Of a stretch of 64,000 nt of DNA, positions 26,089 through 35,198 are shown piece after piece. Location of the stretch: positions 17,177 to 81,176 of the forward strand of contig JAKIUC010000010.1 in assembly GCA_021647785.1 (NCBI GenBank). Reading direction: 5' to 3'. A model generated the notes under the pieces. The model saw only the letters and a list, made by a program, of their open reading frames with translations. It had not been told where the DNA came from and ran no database searches. Made by a program: the position numbers and the translations under genes. Numbering within the stretch: position 1 is the stretch's first letter; each line of letters opens with the position of its first letter. This stretch comes from Melioribacteraceae bacterium (lineage in GTDB: Bacteria; Bacteroidota; Ignavibacteria; Ignavibacteriales; Melioribacteraceae).

Positions 26089-27363
26089 TTAATCATCAAT
26101 TGATTGCAGCACAAGAGTTTTGAATCTCTTCTTGATTTTTGAGTTGCCTACTGGACGAAGTTGGCTCATGTATATTCCAATCAACTCTTCCGTGGGGTCA
26201 ATAAAAAATGTTGTGTACCAAAAACCGCTCCAGCTTAGAGTACCACGTGAACCAACCTCTCTAACTATATCACGCATATTAATATAAAAGCCGAGACCAA
26301 AATGTTTATACCGAGGCGGACCAATATGAACAGCCGACATCAACTCTACCGTTTTACGACTTAATATTCGTTCACCATCTAATTCACCGTTGTTTAATAT
26401 CATTTGACAAAACCTAACATAATCATTTGCAGTTGACACCAAACCAGCTCCGCCGGAAAAATAAGTTTTGGGTCCGCCATAAGGATATGAAGCAGTATAT
26501 TCAAATGCACCACTTGTTAATACTCTTCCATCATTTATCCGCTCAATCTTATTATCTCCATTAAGCGTATAAGCAGCAGCAAGTTTTGGTAGTTTTTCTT
26601 CTGGCGGATAAAAATATGTGTCATTCATTTTTAATGGTTTAAATATTCTTTCTTGCAGAAATTTATCGAATGATATACCAGAAACAACTTCAACAAGATA
26701 CCCTAACACATCTATAGATAATCCATAAGTAAATTTTTCTCCCGGATGATTAACTAAAGGTAACTGTGCTAATTTTTTAATATTTTCACTTGTAGTTCTA
26801 TCAAACTCCGCTAAACCGCCACTGATAAAAACATCTTTGTAACGAGGTCCCGAAACATCATTCCATTGATAGGGAATGCCTGATGTATGAGTAAGTAAAT
26901 CACGAATCCTAATTTCTCTTTTTGCAGGAACAAGTGAATCCTGCCCATTAGAACCAACTACCTGAACCATTGGATTTTTAAATTCCGGGATAAAAGCAGA
27001 AACATTATCCATCAACATAAAATGTCCTTCTTCATATAACATCATAACAGCTACGCTTGTAATTGGTTTTGTCATAGATGCAATACGGAACATCGTGTTG
27101 TTATCCATTTTAATTTCAGCTTCTTTATCCTGATAACCAAAACTTTTCAAATATGCAGTTTTCCCTTTTCGGGCAATCAACACAACGGCTCCGGCAATTT
27201 TGCTATCGCTAATTTCTTTTTCAATTAAATTATCAATGCGTTCAAGTCTTTGTTCCGATAGCCCAACGCTCTCTGGTGCAGCAGTTGGAAGACCCTGTGC
27301 AAATAAATTTGAGGAAACTGTTATTAGTATAAAATAGCTAAATGTTAATATTTTTATTTTCAT
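26089..27363 (-). CDS. Serine beta-lactamase-like hydrolase (class C / family VIII esterase)
   Basis: A secreted protein of 424 residues with a signal peptide (1-22). The class C fold is marked by the SxxK motif SMTK at residues 96-99 (FRIASMTKPITS), the Tyr motif in KFTYGLSIDVLGYLVE near residue 204, and the third motif in LSWSGFWYTTFFID near residue 385, where W-S-G replaces K-T/S-G. This pattern is typical of family VIII esterases and of transpeptidase-like enzymes rather than true beta-lactamases. It is followed by the GH-A-like hydrolase in the same transcript, so a role in removing acyl groups from glycans is plausible. True substrates are unknown. Confidence 0.82.
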   Translation of the reverse strand: MKIKILTFSYFILITVSSNLFAQGLPTAAPESVGLSEQRLERIDNLIEKEISDSKIAGAVVLIARKGKTAYLKSFGYQDKEAEIKMDNNTMFRIASMTKPITSVAVMMLYEEGHFMLMDNVSAFIPEFKNPMVQVVGSNGQDSLVPAKREIRIRDLLTHTSGIPYQWNDVSGPRYKDVFISGGLAEFDRTTSENIKKLAQLPLVNHPGEKFTYGLSIDVLGYLVEVVSGISFDKFLQERIFKPLKMNDTYFYPPEEKLPKLAAAYTLNGDNKIERINDGRVLTSGAFEYTASYPYGGPKTYFSGGAGLVSTANDYVRFCQMILNNGELDGERILSRKTVELMSAVHIGPPRYKHFGLGFYINMRDIVREVGSRGTLSWSGFWYTTFFIDPTEELIGIYMSQLRPVGNSKIKKRFKTLVLQSIDD

Positions 27364-27778
27364 TTTATTCTTAGTAATTATTTTTAAAATAGGTTCTATA
27401 TGAATTATAATGGGTAGATGCTAACAGAATAAAAATAGGTAATAAACCAGTGAACTGGCAAAAGCCAAATTAGTTTATCCAAAATTATGCAATAGAAAAT
27501 AAATTTCAACTAACAGAACCCTCAGCTTTTGCAAAATCTCAATCACTATGCTCTACTTGGCAATATGCATCTCAACTGAGTTGAGATGCATAATTTATAG
27601 TATTACCACCTAAATCTTTGCTTTTTATGTTTTAGCTTTTGTCTTGTATCTGATATCTGACATCTGTAGTATTGACGACTAAATCCTTGTTTTTTTTGTA
27701 AAGAAATTGTAAGGGTAAAAAACATTATATTTTTCTTTTCTTTGCCTTTGCCTCAGCCTTGCGGTTTACCGCCATATG
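27364..27778. other. Intergenic region with perfect palindrome and dispersed repeat
   Basis: No gene is seen. It contains an AACCAGT-GA-ACTGG hairpin at 27445-27459, a 27-base palindrome at 27565-27591, and one copy of an element related to 54601-54785 in inverted orientation (27598-27780). The last part also has the GCGGTTTACCGCCAT stem near the end of the GH20 gene. Confidence 0.75.
27565..27591. repeat. Perfect 13-base-arm palindrome
   Basis: The arms ATGCATCTCAACT and AGTTGAGATGCAT flank a single central G. As RNA it would fold into a very stable short hairpin. As DNA it could be an operator, but no second copy of the same sequence was found in this window. Confidence 0.85.
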
Positions 27779-27780
27779 TT
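27598..27780 (-). repeat. Dispersed intergenic repeat, copy 1
   Basis: It shares blocks with the reverse complement of 54601-54785: TAGTATT-n-CnnCTAAATC, TTTTTTTTGTAAAGAAA, GCTTTTGTCT, GATATCT and GCGGTTnACCGCCATnTG. The start of the unit also appears twice within this copy (27598 and 27667), which suggests a partial internal duplication. Confidence 0.7.
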
Positions 27781-30115
27781 AATCATTATCAACTTTAATT
27801 TCCAATTTTGATGGCACCTCTCTTTTTTCAGAGGCACTAATTGAGAGTAGAATAATTCCATTATCTGGTGCGAACCCTTTCTTACGCCACATTTTTTGAT
27901 CAAATTCTTTTACTCCAACTAAATTTACTTTTTTAATTGTTTTACCAAAACGAGGGCTTCTCCACTCGTAGGCATAAAAAGTTATTGGAGTATTCTCATC
28001 GTTAGAACAATCCACCGCATCAGCGGCATAGGCATATTTACCAGGTTTTGTTTCGGCAGAGCGTGAAGTCCACTCCAAAATATGAACACCGTATCTAATA
28101 GGTATAGTAACAACAAAACCATCTTCGTAAATAACTTCGTACCAGCCAATTAAATCTGCCGATTCAGGAAAAGCATGTCGCACTTTGTTAGCTTTTATAT
28201 TTTTCCCAGGCTTCAAAGATGCATGTAAAAAGATAAGACTGTTTACATCTTTATCAATAACAATTCCATTTAATCTATTATTTTCACCAGTACTAGTGCT
28301 ATCACTTCTTACTAAAATAGCATCCGATGATTTTGGAAGTGAAAATTTTACAGAAGCGGCACTAACTTCACCATCAATCAAATTCTCGAAATCTCGAGAT
28401 ATCTCTGTTGATAAATTAGAATTAAAAAATTCAGAAATATCAAACTGAACCAATGGATTATTATCCAAACTTGGAGGATTAACACCGCGGAAGTTTTTGC
28501 GTACAACTGGCATCATTTGTTGCACAGTTTTCGTAAGTTCTTTTTCAGTAGGAAGATGTTCTGACCAGAGCATATTTGCACTTCCCAAGTATTCGTACAA
28601 CATATCTTTACCAAAATTATACTCTGTAGCCGCTGCCCACGATGATGGAGCGCCACCAATCATATTTTCTTTAGCTGCACGTTCTTTATAATTTTTAATT
28701 CCAGGTTTCATATTTCCATAAGCTGTTTGTGTAAAACCTAAATCAGTATATGCACTATCACTTTTTTCGCCCCAAATATGCCCCCACATCCAGTTAAAAA
28801 TTAGAATATCTTTTGGGATTGAACTACGCACACGCTCCGGTGATATTGCACCAGGTACATTGTAATGTGTTCCGTCAGCAAACTCCTCCACTCGGAAGCC
28901 TTTATTGCGAACCATTTCCAATAAGTGATCACCCCACATTGCAGATTTTACACCTTTCGCACTTAAATAGTTGTAGATTTTATTTATATCCTCAATAAAT
29001 AAATCTTGATAATCCTTATCCTTGCAAAGATCACACACACCAAAATTCACCCGCCATTCATCTTTCCCAATATGAATCATTTCAGGTTTCATCACATCAA
29101 TATATTCATCAAACACATCAAAGAGTAGTTCATAACTTCCTGGCTCCGATGGACAAAATGTATCTGGCCATTCTGCATCCTTTTGCTCGGCTAAATGACG
29201 GTGGCGTGTTAAAAGAAAATAGGCATGGGATAGTGAAGGGATTTCGGGAATCACATCAATGAAATTTGCACGGGCAAACTCTACTAAATCTGCAACATCA
29301 TCTTGTTCCAAAATTTGTCCATCAGCAAGCTGATAGTGCGAATCGTCCGTGCCTTCGCCATTAGGTCCGCTCGGACGGTTACGGCGTGTATATAACAATG
29401 ATTTATTGAAATCAACAGTTCCGGCATTTAACTCGGGATGTTTTTTCAAACGCATATTACTATTAATTTGTATTACCACTTTATTGTATTTGTACAAAGC
29501 CATAAAGTCACGCAGAAATCTTTTAAAGAAGGGAATATTTTCATGCCCAGGTAGAAAAAGGTGAATACCCCTGAAAGGAAGAGTTGGTTTATCAAAAACT
29601 AAAAGACCCGGAGCTTCAACAACATCGTTTTTCTTTTTTAATATTTGCCGAAGAGACTGCAAACCATAGTAAGCACCAGGCTGATCGAAACCAGCAACAA
29701 CTATTTGCTTTTGAGATACATCTAATATGTAACCCTCTTTTCCTGCTGAATCTAATTTATCTTGCAAATCATTTTTTGAGATATAACTTTTAATCAACTC
29801 ATTTTCTTGCGAAGCTATTAAAAAGTAATTACCGCTTTCAGGAAGTTGGTCTGTTTCAACAACCAAAACCGCAGTCCCAAATTGGTCACTTAATTCTGCA
29901 GAGAGAAAGCTGGCAAGAAACAAATCTTTTTCGTCAGGATTTGTGGGCACCAAAATTTCTGTTTTTTCATTTACGCTAAAAGTCTCTCCCGTAAGCTCCA
30001 ATTGCTGCGGGTAAGGAAAAATTAGAGGCGAATCATCCGAAGATGCCATCACGCTAAATGTGAAAATTGAAAAACATAAAAATAATGTTATCTTAATTTG
30101 TTTGTTAAATATCAT
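27779..30115 (-). CDS. GH20 beta-N-acetylhexosaminidase
   Basis: An exo-hexosaminidase of 778 residues with a signal peptide (1-24). The N-terminal GH20b domain (25-165) ends in GAYYGLQSLRQIL. The barrel begins with LPFRGIHLFLPG near residue 178, where many members have RGxxLD. The catalytic Asp-Glu pair is in MIHIGKDEW near residue 350 (HxGxDE in the family), which works by substrate-assisted catalysis through the 2-acetamido group. SAMWGDHLLE and IFNWMWG supply the later strands. The C-terminal 200 residues are an added beta domain. It would release terminal GlcNAc or GalNAc from the glycan. Some barrel residues differ from the canonical set, so specificity may be unusual. Confidence 0.9.
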   Translation of the reverse strand: MIFNKQIKITLFLCFSIFTFSVMASSDDSPLIFPYPQQLELTGETFSVNEKTEILVPTNPDEKDLFLASFLSAELSDQFGTAVLVVETDQLPESGNYFLIASQENELIKSYISKNDLQDKLDSAGKEGYILDVSQKQIVVAGFDQPGAYYGLQSLRQILKKKNDVVEAPGLLVFDKPTLPFRGIHLFLPGHENIPFFKRFLRDFMALYKYNKVVIQINSNMRLKKHPELNAGTVDFNKSLLYTRRNRPSGPNGEGTDDSHYQLADGQILEQDDVADLVEFARANFIDVIPEIPSLSHAYFLLTRHRHLAEQKDAEWPDTFCPSEPGSYELLFDVFDEYIDVMKPEMIHIGKDEWRVNFGVCDLCKDKDYQDLFIEDINKIYNYLSAKGVKSAMWGDHLLEMVRNKGFRVEEFADGTHYNVPGAISPERVRSSIPKDILIFNWMWGHIWGEKSDSAYTDLGFTQTAYGNMKPGIKNYKERAAKENMIGGAPSSWAAATEYNFGKDMLYEYLGSANMLWSEHLPTEKELTKTVQQMMPVVRKNFRGVNPPSLDNNPLVQFDISEFFNSNLSTEISRDFENLIDGEVSAASVKFSLPKSSDAILVRSDSTSTGENNRLNGIVIDKDVNSLIFLHASLKPGKNIKANKVRHAFPESADLIGWYEVIYEDGFVVTIPIRYGVHILEWTSRSAETKPGKYAYAADAVDCSNDENTPITFYAYEWRSPRFGKTIKKVNLVGVKEFDQKMWRKKGFAPDNGIILLSISASEKREVPSKLEIKVDND

Positions 30116-30228
30116 GAATGTTTTCTCCTTTGGTTTTAAAATTAATTTTATGTTAACTCTAACACATGTGTTATTCGTGCAATATTACTCTAATATTTAT
30201 TAATTAAAACAATATTACACTAAACTAA

Positions 30229-31119
30229 TTATACTTTTGCAATCATTTTTTCAAAAATTTTACGTTGTTCAATAAGGGCTTTCACTAAATCTTCTGGTTT
30301 TGTTCTGCATTCCAATAATATCCACCCTTCATAATTCATTTTTTTAAAGAGTGATAATAATTCTTGAAAAGGATATTTTTCAGAATTAAGTTCTCGAATG
30401 TGCACAGTATCTCCAAACCATTTTTTTACTAAATTAAAATTATATTCAAGACCTTCATTCCATAGGTCCTGCTCATTAGAATTCCAGCATACTCTAGCAT
30501 TAGGGCTATCCACATATTCCATAATTTGTTTTATTACTGGTAGTTCTTGTGTTCCATGTCCATGTACTTCCAACCGGATTGTTTGCCCAAATTCAGCAGC
30601 ATATTTACCAACTATATTTAGAGATTTACCAATTTGTTCAATAGTTTTTTCTTTTGGAACTCCGTCATGAAACCCATCTGGTTTTACCTTAACTCCAGTA
30701 CCACCAATATCATGACTTAGTTTAATAAAATCCTTTGTTACCTCAATTGATTTTGCCAATTCATCAGGGTCAACATAATCGTACTTCTGATTTGTTCCCA
30801 TTCCTACAACTTCTACTTTACTATCTGCAAATTGTTTTTTTACATTGTCTCTTTCAGCTTTAGTAAGTTCCGTAGTAACACCATGTGCATGTTGTATTCT
30901 AAGTTCAACTCCGGTAAGACCAGCGGTAGTACAGTTTTTAATTAATGTTGGGATATCCCAATCCTTACCCCACAAATAAGTAACAAGCCCCAATCTCATT
31001 TTATTCTCTACCATTATCTTATCCATAGGGACTTTACACCCTGGTAAAATAGCTGCACCAGTCATTAAAGATAATACTTTAATAAAATCTTTTCTGTCAA
31101 TCATATTTGTTGTTTTCAT
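30229..31119 (-). CDS. Sugar phosphate isomerase/epimerase-like TIM-barrel lipoprotein
   Basis: A 296-residue TIM-barrel protein with a signal containing an RK pair (DRKDFIKVLSLMTGAA) and a lipobox (LPGC), so it is probably anchored in the cell envelope. Family strands are RLGLVTYLWGKDWDI near residue 42, TGVELRIQHAHG near residue 70, GTGVKVKPDGFHDG near residue 140, TIRLEVHGHGTQELP near residue 180 and RVCWNSNEQDLW near residue 210, ending in WILLECRTKPEDLV. The metal-binding Glu/His/Asn set appears present. An extracytoplasmic barrel of this type fits the keto-sugar lyase or epimerase role proposed for these proteins beside Gfo/Idh/MocA enzymes. Its neighbour downstream is GH20 (113 bases). 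Confidence 0.82.
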   Translation of the reverse strand: MKTTNMIDRKDFIKVLSLMTGAAILPGCKVPMDKIMVENKMRLGLVTYLWGKDWDIPTLIKNCTTAGLTGVELRIQHAHGVTTELTKAERDNVKKQFADSKVEVVGMGTNQKYDYVDPDELAKSIEVTKDFIKLSHDIGGTGVKVKPDGFHDGVPKEKTIEQIGKSLNIVGKYAAEFGQTIRLEVHGHGTQELPVIKQIMEYVDSPNARVCWNSNEQDLWNEGLEYNFNLVKKWFGDTVHIRELNSEKYPFQELLSLFKKMNYEGWILLECRTKPEDLVKALIEQRKIFEKMIAKV

Positions 31120-31402
31120 TTCATTATCCCTATGTTGTTATAAAATTGTTTTCTATTTGATTTATCTTAATTTTCATATATCACTTGGTGTTCGTGCATT
31201 TTTAAAGGTGTTTTACTTAAACTATTTGAATATTTCATATTTATTCCAATGATAATTCGTTTTTATTCTAAATTTATATTTTGATTTTACGAATTTAAGT
31301 AGAACTGACTTGCTATTGATATATTAACCTTTGTTTAAAAGGGGATGAGAGTTTCCGACCAAGTACTATATATACAATAAATTAAAGTAACCATTTATTA
31401 AC

Positions 31403-33706
31403 TTAATGCTTCAGTTCAAATTCATCCAAAATACCACCGTCACTTCCATCACCATTCATTTTACGAGCCGTAACCTTTAATGTCTTGCCCTCAATTTCAA
31501 TAACCACATAATGGTATTGATAAAATTTGCCTTCATCGGGTTCATTGTTTTCAAGAGTAGCTTTATGATCAGGAATATCTATTTGCTCCCATTCAAAATA
31601 TTTATGGTTACCTAAATTTCCACCACCGCCGCCAGTAACAATATATGCTACGTTATTTCCTTTACCAGTAGCAGGGTCGTAAGGTGGATGCGGTAAACCT
31701 CTTTGATAATTATGAGAATGTCCGCTTAAAACAATATCAACACCACCAGCTTCCATTATTGGAACTAAATCTTTACGTAAGGCTTCTTCTCCATTATAAA
31801 ATCCGCCAGACCAAACTTCTGAATAAGGTGGTTGATGCATTAGAACAATAATCCACTCACTTGTTTTATTAGCTTTTTTTAATTCTTCCACGAACCAGTT
31901 ATATTGCTGGCTCCCGACTGCAAGACCACGCCCATTAGGAAGCGTTGCCTTATTTAGGTCAAGAAAAATTAAATGTGCATTTCCATAATTAACAGAAAAA
32001 TAATATTCGGTACTTCCGGTTGAGGTCAATGGATGATTAACATATTTTTCAAAAGGAGGAACAACACGTGTACCCAAATATCCATCATGTTCATGATTAC
32101 CAATAGAGATGTATGAAGGAACTGAACCGCTAACAAATCGTAATGGATAAAAATATTCGTCAACCCATGTCATCAGATTATTGCCTGTACCTACAACATC
32201 CCCAACATGTAGAATCAAATCGGCATTTTCTTTAGCCATCATCTTTACTAAATTTTCATGAATTTTTGCATAAGATTTGTTATCGCCATAGGCAATAAAT
32301 TTAATTGGTTCGTTCTTTGGTTTTTTCGTATTAAATGTTTGTTCTACACTACTAATATTAAAACATTGAACTTTGTAGTTGTACGTTTCATTTGGTTTCA
32401 ATCCAACCAAAGTAATTTCGTGCATGTTTGAATAAATTTCATCTTCAAATGCAATTTTATCCATCTTACTATTTTTACCATAAATAACTTTACCATAGGT
32501 AGGATATACTGTTTCCCACATAATAGTAATTCCATCCTCTTGCAGATTTTGCAAATATGGCGGAATTAAAAACGCAGGCTGATTTCTCAAAGCAGCTACT
32601 GCACTTTTGATAGCACTTTTAGTCAATTTTATAACTGTATCAAAATCAGAATTGATATTTTCATTTATAATTTGTGTTACTTTATTAATAACAGACATAT
32701 CGGGCGAAGGATGCCTCTCACAATATCTACCAAGTCGGTCGAGCTCAACTTTAATCTCAGTAAAAGAATTTCTTCGTTGATATGCTTCATCCGTTACTAA
32801 TTTGGCATACCTTAAATTTCCTTTGCTTCCCACATCGTTTATTACTTTAATAGCAATTTGGTATGATGTATCCTTTTTTGCAGAATTTGTAATTATAACG
32901 TTTCCATTGCTACCGCTGAACTGCTGGTGCAATCTGCCATCTATCCAAATCTCCCCCTTGTCATTTGCCTTAACAATTAGTCTAACCGCTTTCCCTTCAA
33001 CTTCAAATCCATTAATCTCGTTTGGAATAGTCATTTCAGTTCTGTACCAAGCGTGCTGCATTTTGCCTCGCCAAGCATTTCCGGATTTTCTTTCTTCCCA
33101 TTTAGAATCATCAAAGTCCAGTTGTGCCGTATCATCATCAGCTCCTCTCTTAAATTTCCAATCCTTTATTGCAATGCCACCTTTCGGTTGTAAAAGAGTA
33201 AATGATGAGATTAAATTTCCATATCCCGAAGGCATACCAACTAACCGAGCACTATAAAAACGACTGTTGTAACCGCGGTTTTTACTTTTTATTTCTATCG
33301 AATATTTGTCCCCTGCTTTTGCCGATAACGACACTATAGTTTTTTCAGAATATCTATTTACTCTAAATATTTTTTTTCCATTAATAAAAACTTCTCCCCA
33401 TGGTCTAACGTGAATGTATAATATTACATCAAGTCCTTTAAATTTAGGGGGTATTATAATATTTTGTTTGAACCACTTGACACCATTCTTTTCCCAATTG
33501 GGTACGTTTAATTTCTCTAATTTCCATATAGATTTATTATCTGCCATTGCTTCTTCAATAGTTAAATCGCCAACGTGTGCATACCATTCGTTAATCTCCA
33601 TGTACGGATGGGGTTCCAGCGGTTGCGTAATTATTTCGGATTGTGCAAATATTTGATTACTTATCAAGAGAATGATAACTGAAACTAAATTTAATATTTT
33701 ATTCAT
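31403..33706 (-). CDS. Purple-acid-phosphatase-like metallophosphoesterase with beta-sandwich N-terminus
   Basis: A secreted protein of 767 residues with a signal peptide (1-21). Residues 40-310 hold two jelly-roll-like segments ([38 protein letters not shown]) resembling the sugar-binding domain of GH2 enzymes. A fibronectin-III-like domain (residues 385-460, [17 protein letters not shown]) is typical of purple acid phosphatases. The catalytic domain has [42 protein letters not shown] and [14 protein letters not shown], giving a complete dinuclear metal site. The last gene of a ten-gene run, it starts 42 bases after a sulfatase gene. It may remove phosphate or act on sugar phosphodiesters. 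Confidence 0.88.
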   Translation of the reverse strand: MNKILNLVSVIILLISNQIFAQSEIITQPLEPHPYMEINEWYAHVGDLTIEEAMADNKSIWKLEKLNVPNWEKNGVKWFKQNIIIPPKFKGLDVILYIHVRPWGEVFINGKKIFRVNRYSEKTIVSLSAKAGDKYSIEIKSKNRGYNSRFYSARLVGMPSGYGNLISSFTLLQPKGGIAIKDWKFKRGADDDTAQLDFDDSKWEERKSGNAWRGKMQHAWYRTEMTIPNEINGFEVEGKAVRLIVKANDKGEIWIDGRLHQQFSGSNGNVIITNSAKKDTSYQIAIKVINDVGSKGNLRYAKLVTDEAYQRRNSFTEIKVELDRLGRYCERHPSPDMSVINKVTQIINENINSDFDTVIKLTKSAIKSAVAALRNQPAFLIPPYLQNLQEDGITIMWETVYPTYGKVIYGKNSKMDKIAFEDEIYSNMHEITLVGLKPNETYNYKVQCFNISSVEQTFNTKKPKNEPIKFIAYGDNKSYAKIHENLVKMMAKENADLILHVGDVVGTGNNLMTWVDEYFYPLRFVSGSVPSYISIGNHEHDGYLGTRVVPPFEKYVNHPLTSTGSTEYYFSVNYGNAHLIFLDLNKATLPNGRGLAVGSQQYNWFVEELKKANKTSEWIIVLMHQPPYSEVWSGGFYNGEEALRKDLVPIMEAGGVDIVLSGHSHNYQRGLPHPPYDPATGKGNNVAYIVTGGGGGNLGNHKYFEWEQIDIPDHKATLENNEPDEGKFYQYHYVVIEIEGKTLKVTARKMNGDGSDGGILDEFELKH

Positions 33707-33748
33707 TTTTGATGATTTTTTTAACTTCTATAATAAAAGAGACTCTAT

Positions 33749-35149
33749 CTAATTGTGCTTATAAATTTTATGTTTTTTATTATTAATCACAACTGAATCA
33801 AGATCATATTGTTCAGTCAACTCTTGTTTTAATTGCGTTAATATATCTTGATTTTCATCTGATACTTCTGTTCTTTCATTGGGGTCTTTAGCAATATTGA
33901 ATAACTCATCTTTGCCGCTATCTATATCACCAGTTCGAACAAGTTTCCAATCATTCTTACGAACTGCTAGTTGAGTAGGAGTTCTCCAATAGAAGGTCCT
34001 ATTATTATCAATTTGTTTTCCATCTATTACCGGTAAAATATTAATTCCTTCAACTTCAGATTTAGCAGGAACGTCTTCCCCAATAAGAGCTGCTAATGTT
34101 GGGTATATATCAATAATACTTACAGCCTCTGATATTTTTCTTGGAGTAAAATTGTTCTTCCAATAAAATATTGCCGGCACACGAATACCTCCCTCGTATA
34201 GTTGAGACTTCCATCCCTTTAATGGGGCGTTATCTCCGAGGCGGTCATTGGGACCATGTTCACCATTATATAGCTTTCTCTTTGGGAACCAACTTTTCTG
34301 CCCGCCATTGTCACTAATAAAAATTATAAGTGTATTATCAATTATATTTTCGTTTTCAAGCGATGCAACAACTTTGTTAATAGCTTCATCCATATGAGTT
34401 ACTGATGCAGCATAAATTTTTCGCGACTGATTTTCAATTTTCCCATCATAAGGTTTTGACCACTTATCTTCTTCCTGCAAAGGATAATGCGGCACAGTAA
34501 AAGAGACATATAGAAAAAATGGATTTGACTTGTCTCGAATTTTTGTAATGTATTTTATTGCTTCATCGGCAATTAAATCGGTAGCATGTCCGGCTTCAAC
34601 AATAAATTTATCATTACGATGCCAAGTTGTATCACCTTCTTTATAAATATGTGTGTATTGGTCAATTTGTCCATGAAGAGAACCATAGCTGTAGTTAAAT
34701 CCATACTGACTTGGATATTTTTCAGGAACAGTTCCGAGATGCCATTTACCAGTAATAGCCGTTTCGTAGTTTCCTTGCTGAAATAATTCGGCTAAAGTTA
34801 CTTTGTTTTTCGGAACTTCAGAATATGGCTGTATAGGAGTTAAAACACCAAAACGACTGGGAGCTCGCCCAGTTAATAGAGCAGCACGTGTTGGTGAACA
34901 TGTTGGATAGACATAGAACTGATCAAACTCTACTCCCTCTTTCGCTAACCTATCCATAGTAGGTGTGTTTATTTCAGAGCCATGATAACCGACATCATTC
35001 CAACCCAAATCATCAGCTATAAATATTACGACATTAGGTTTATTTGGTTTATCAACTTTCTGCTGGCTGTAAGCGGTTATACTTAAAGCAATAGTACATG
35101 AAATAATGACAAAAAAATATTTAATTTTAATTTGCAATCTATCAAACAT
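33749..35149 (-). CDS. Sulfatase (S1), arylsulfatase-like
   Basis: A secreted sulfatase of 466 residues with a signal peptide (1-28). It opens with NVVIFIADDLGWNDVGYHG, and the CSPTR motif is at residues 84-88. Other blocks are YETAITGKWHLGTVPEKYP near residue 127, VSFTVPHYPL near residue 215 and IIFISDNGGQ near residue 270, followed by the NAPLKGWKSQLYEGGIRVP block that marks arylsulfatase B-like enzymes. It likely removes an O-sulfate from a hexosamine or galactose. It is in the ten-gene run between GH97 (49 bases) and the phosphoesterase (42 bases). Confidence 0.92.
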   Translation of the reverse strand: MFDRLQIKIKYFFVIISCTIALSITAYSQQKVDKPNKPNVVIFIADDLGWNDVGYHGSEINTPTMDRLAKEGVEFDQFYVYPTCSPTRAALLTGRAPSRFGVLTPIQPYSEVPKNKVTLAELFQQGNYETAITGKWHLGTVPEKYPSQYGFNYSYGSLHGQIDQYTHIYKEGDTTWHRNDKFIVEAGHATDLIADEAIKYITKIRDKSNPFFLYVSFTVPHYPLQEEDKWSKPYDGKIENQSRKIYAASVTHMDEAINKVVASLENENIIDNTLIIFISDNGGQKSWFPKRKLYNGEHGPNDRLGDNAPLKGWKSQLYEGGIRVPAIFYWKNNFTPRKISEAVSIIDIYPTLAALIGEDVPAKSEVEGINILPVIDGKQIDNNRTFYWRTPTQLAVRKNDWKLVRTGDIDSGKDELFNIAKDPNERTEVSDENQDILTQLKQELTEQYDLDSVVINNKKHKIYKHN

Positions 35150-35198
35150 GCTAATCCTTGTTTTTTTTATTATTTAACATTTTTATTTTCAAACATTA

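Noticed and set aside
26089..27363. True antibiotic-resistance beta-lactamase
   Set aside because: The third active-site motif is W-S-G rather than K-T/S-G and the gene is in a glycan operon, which favours a family VIII esterase.
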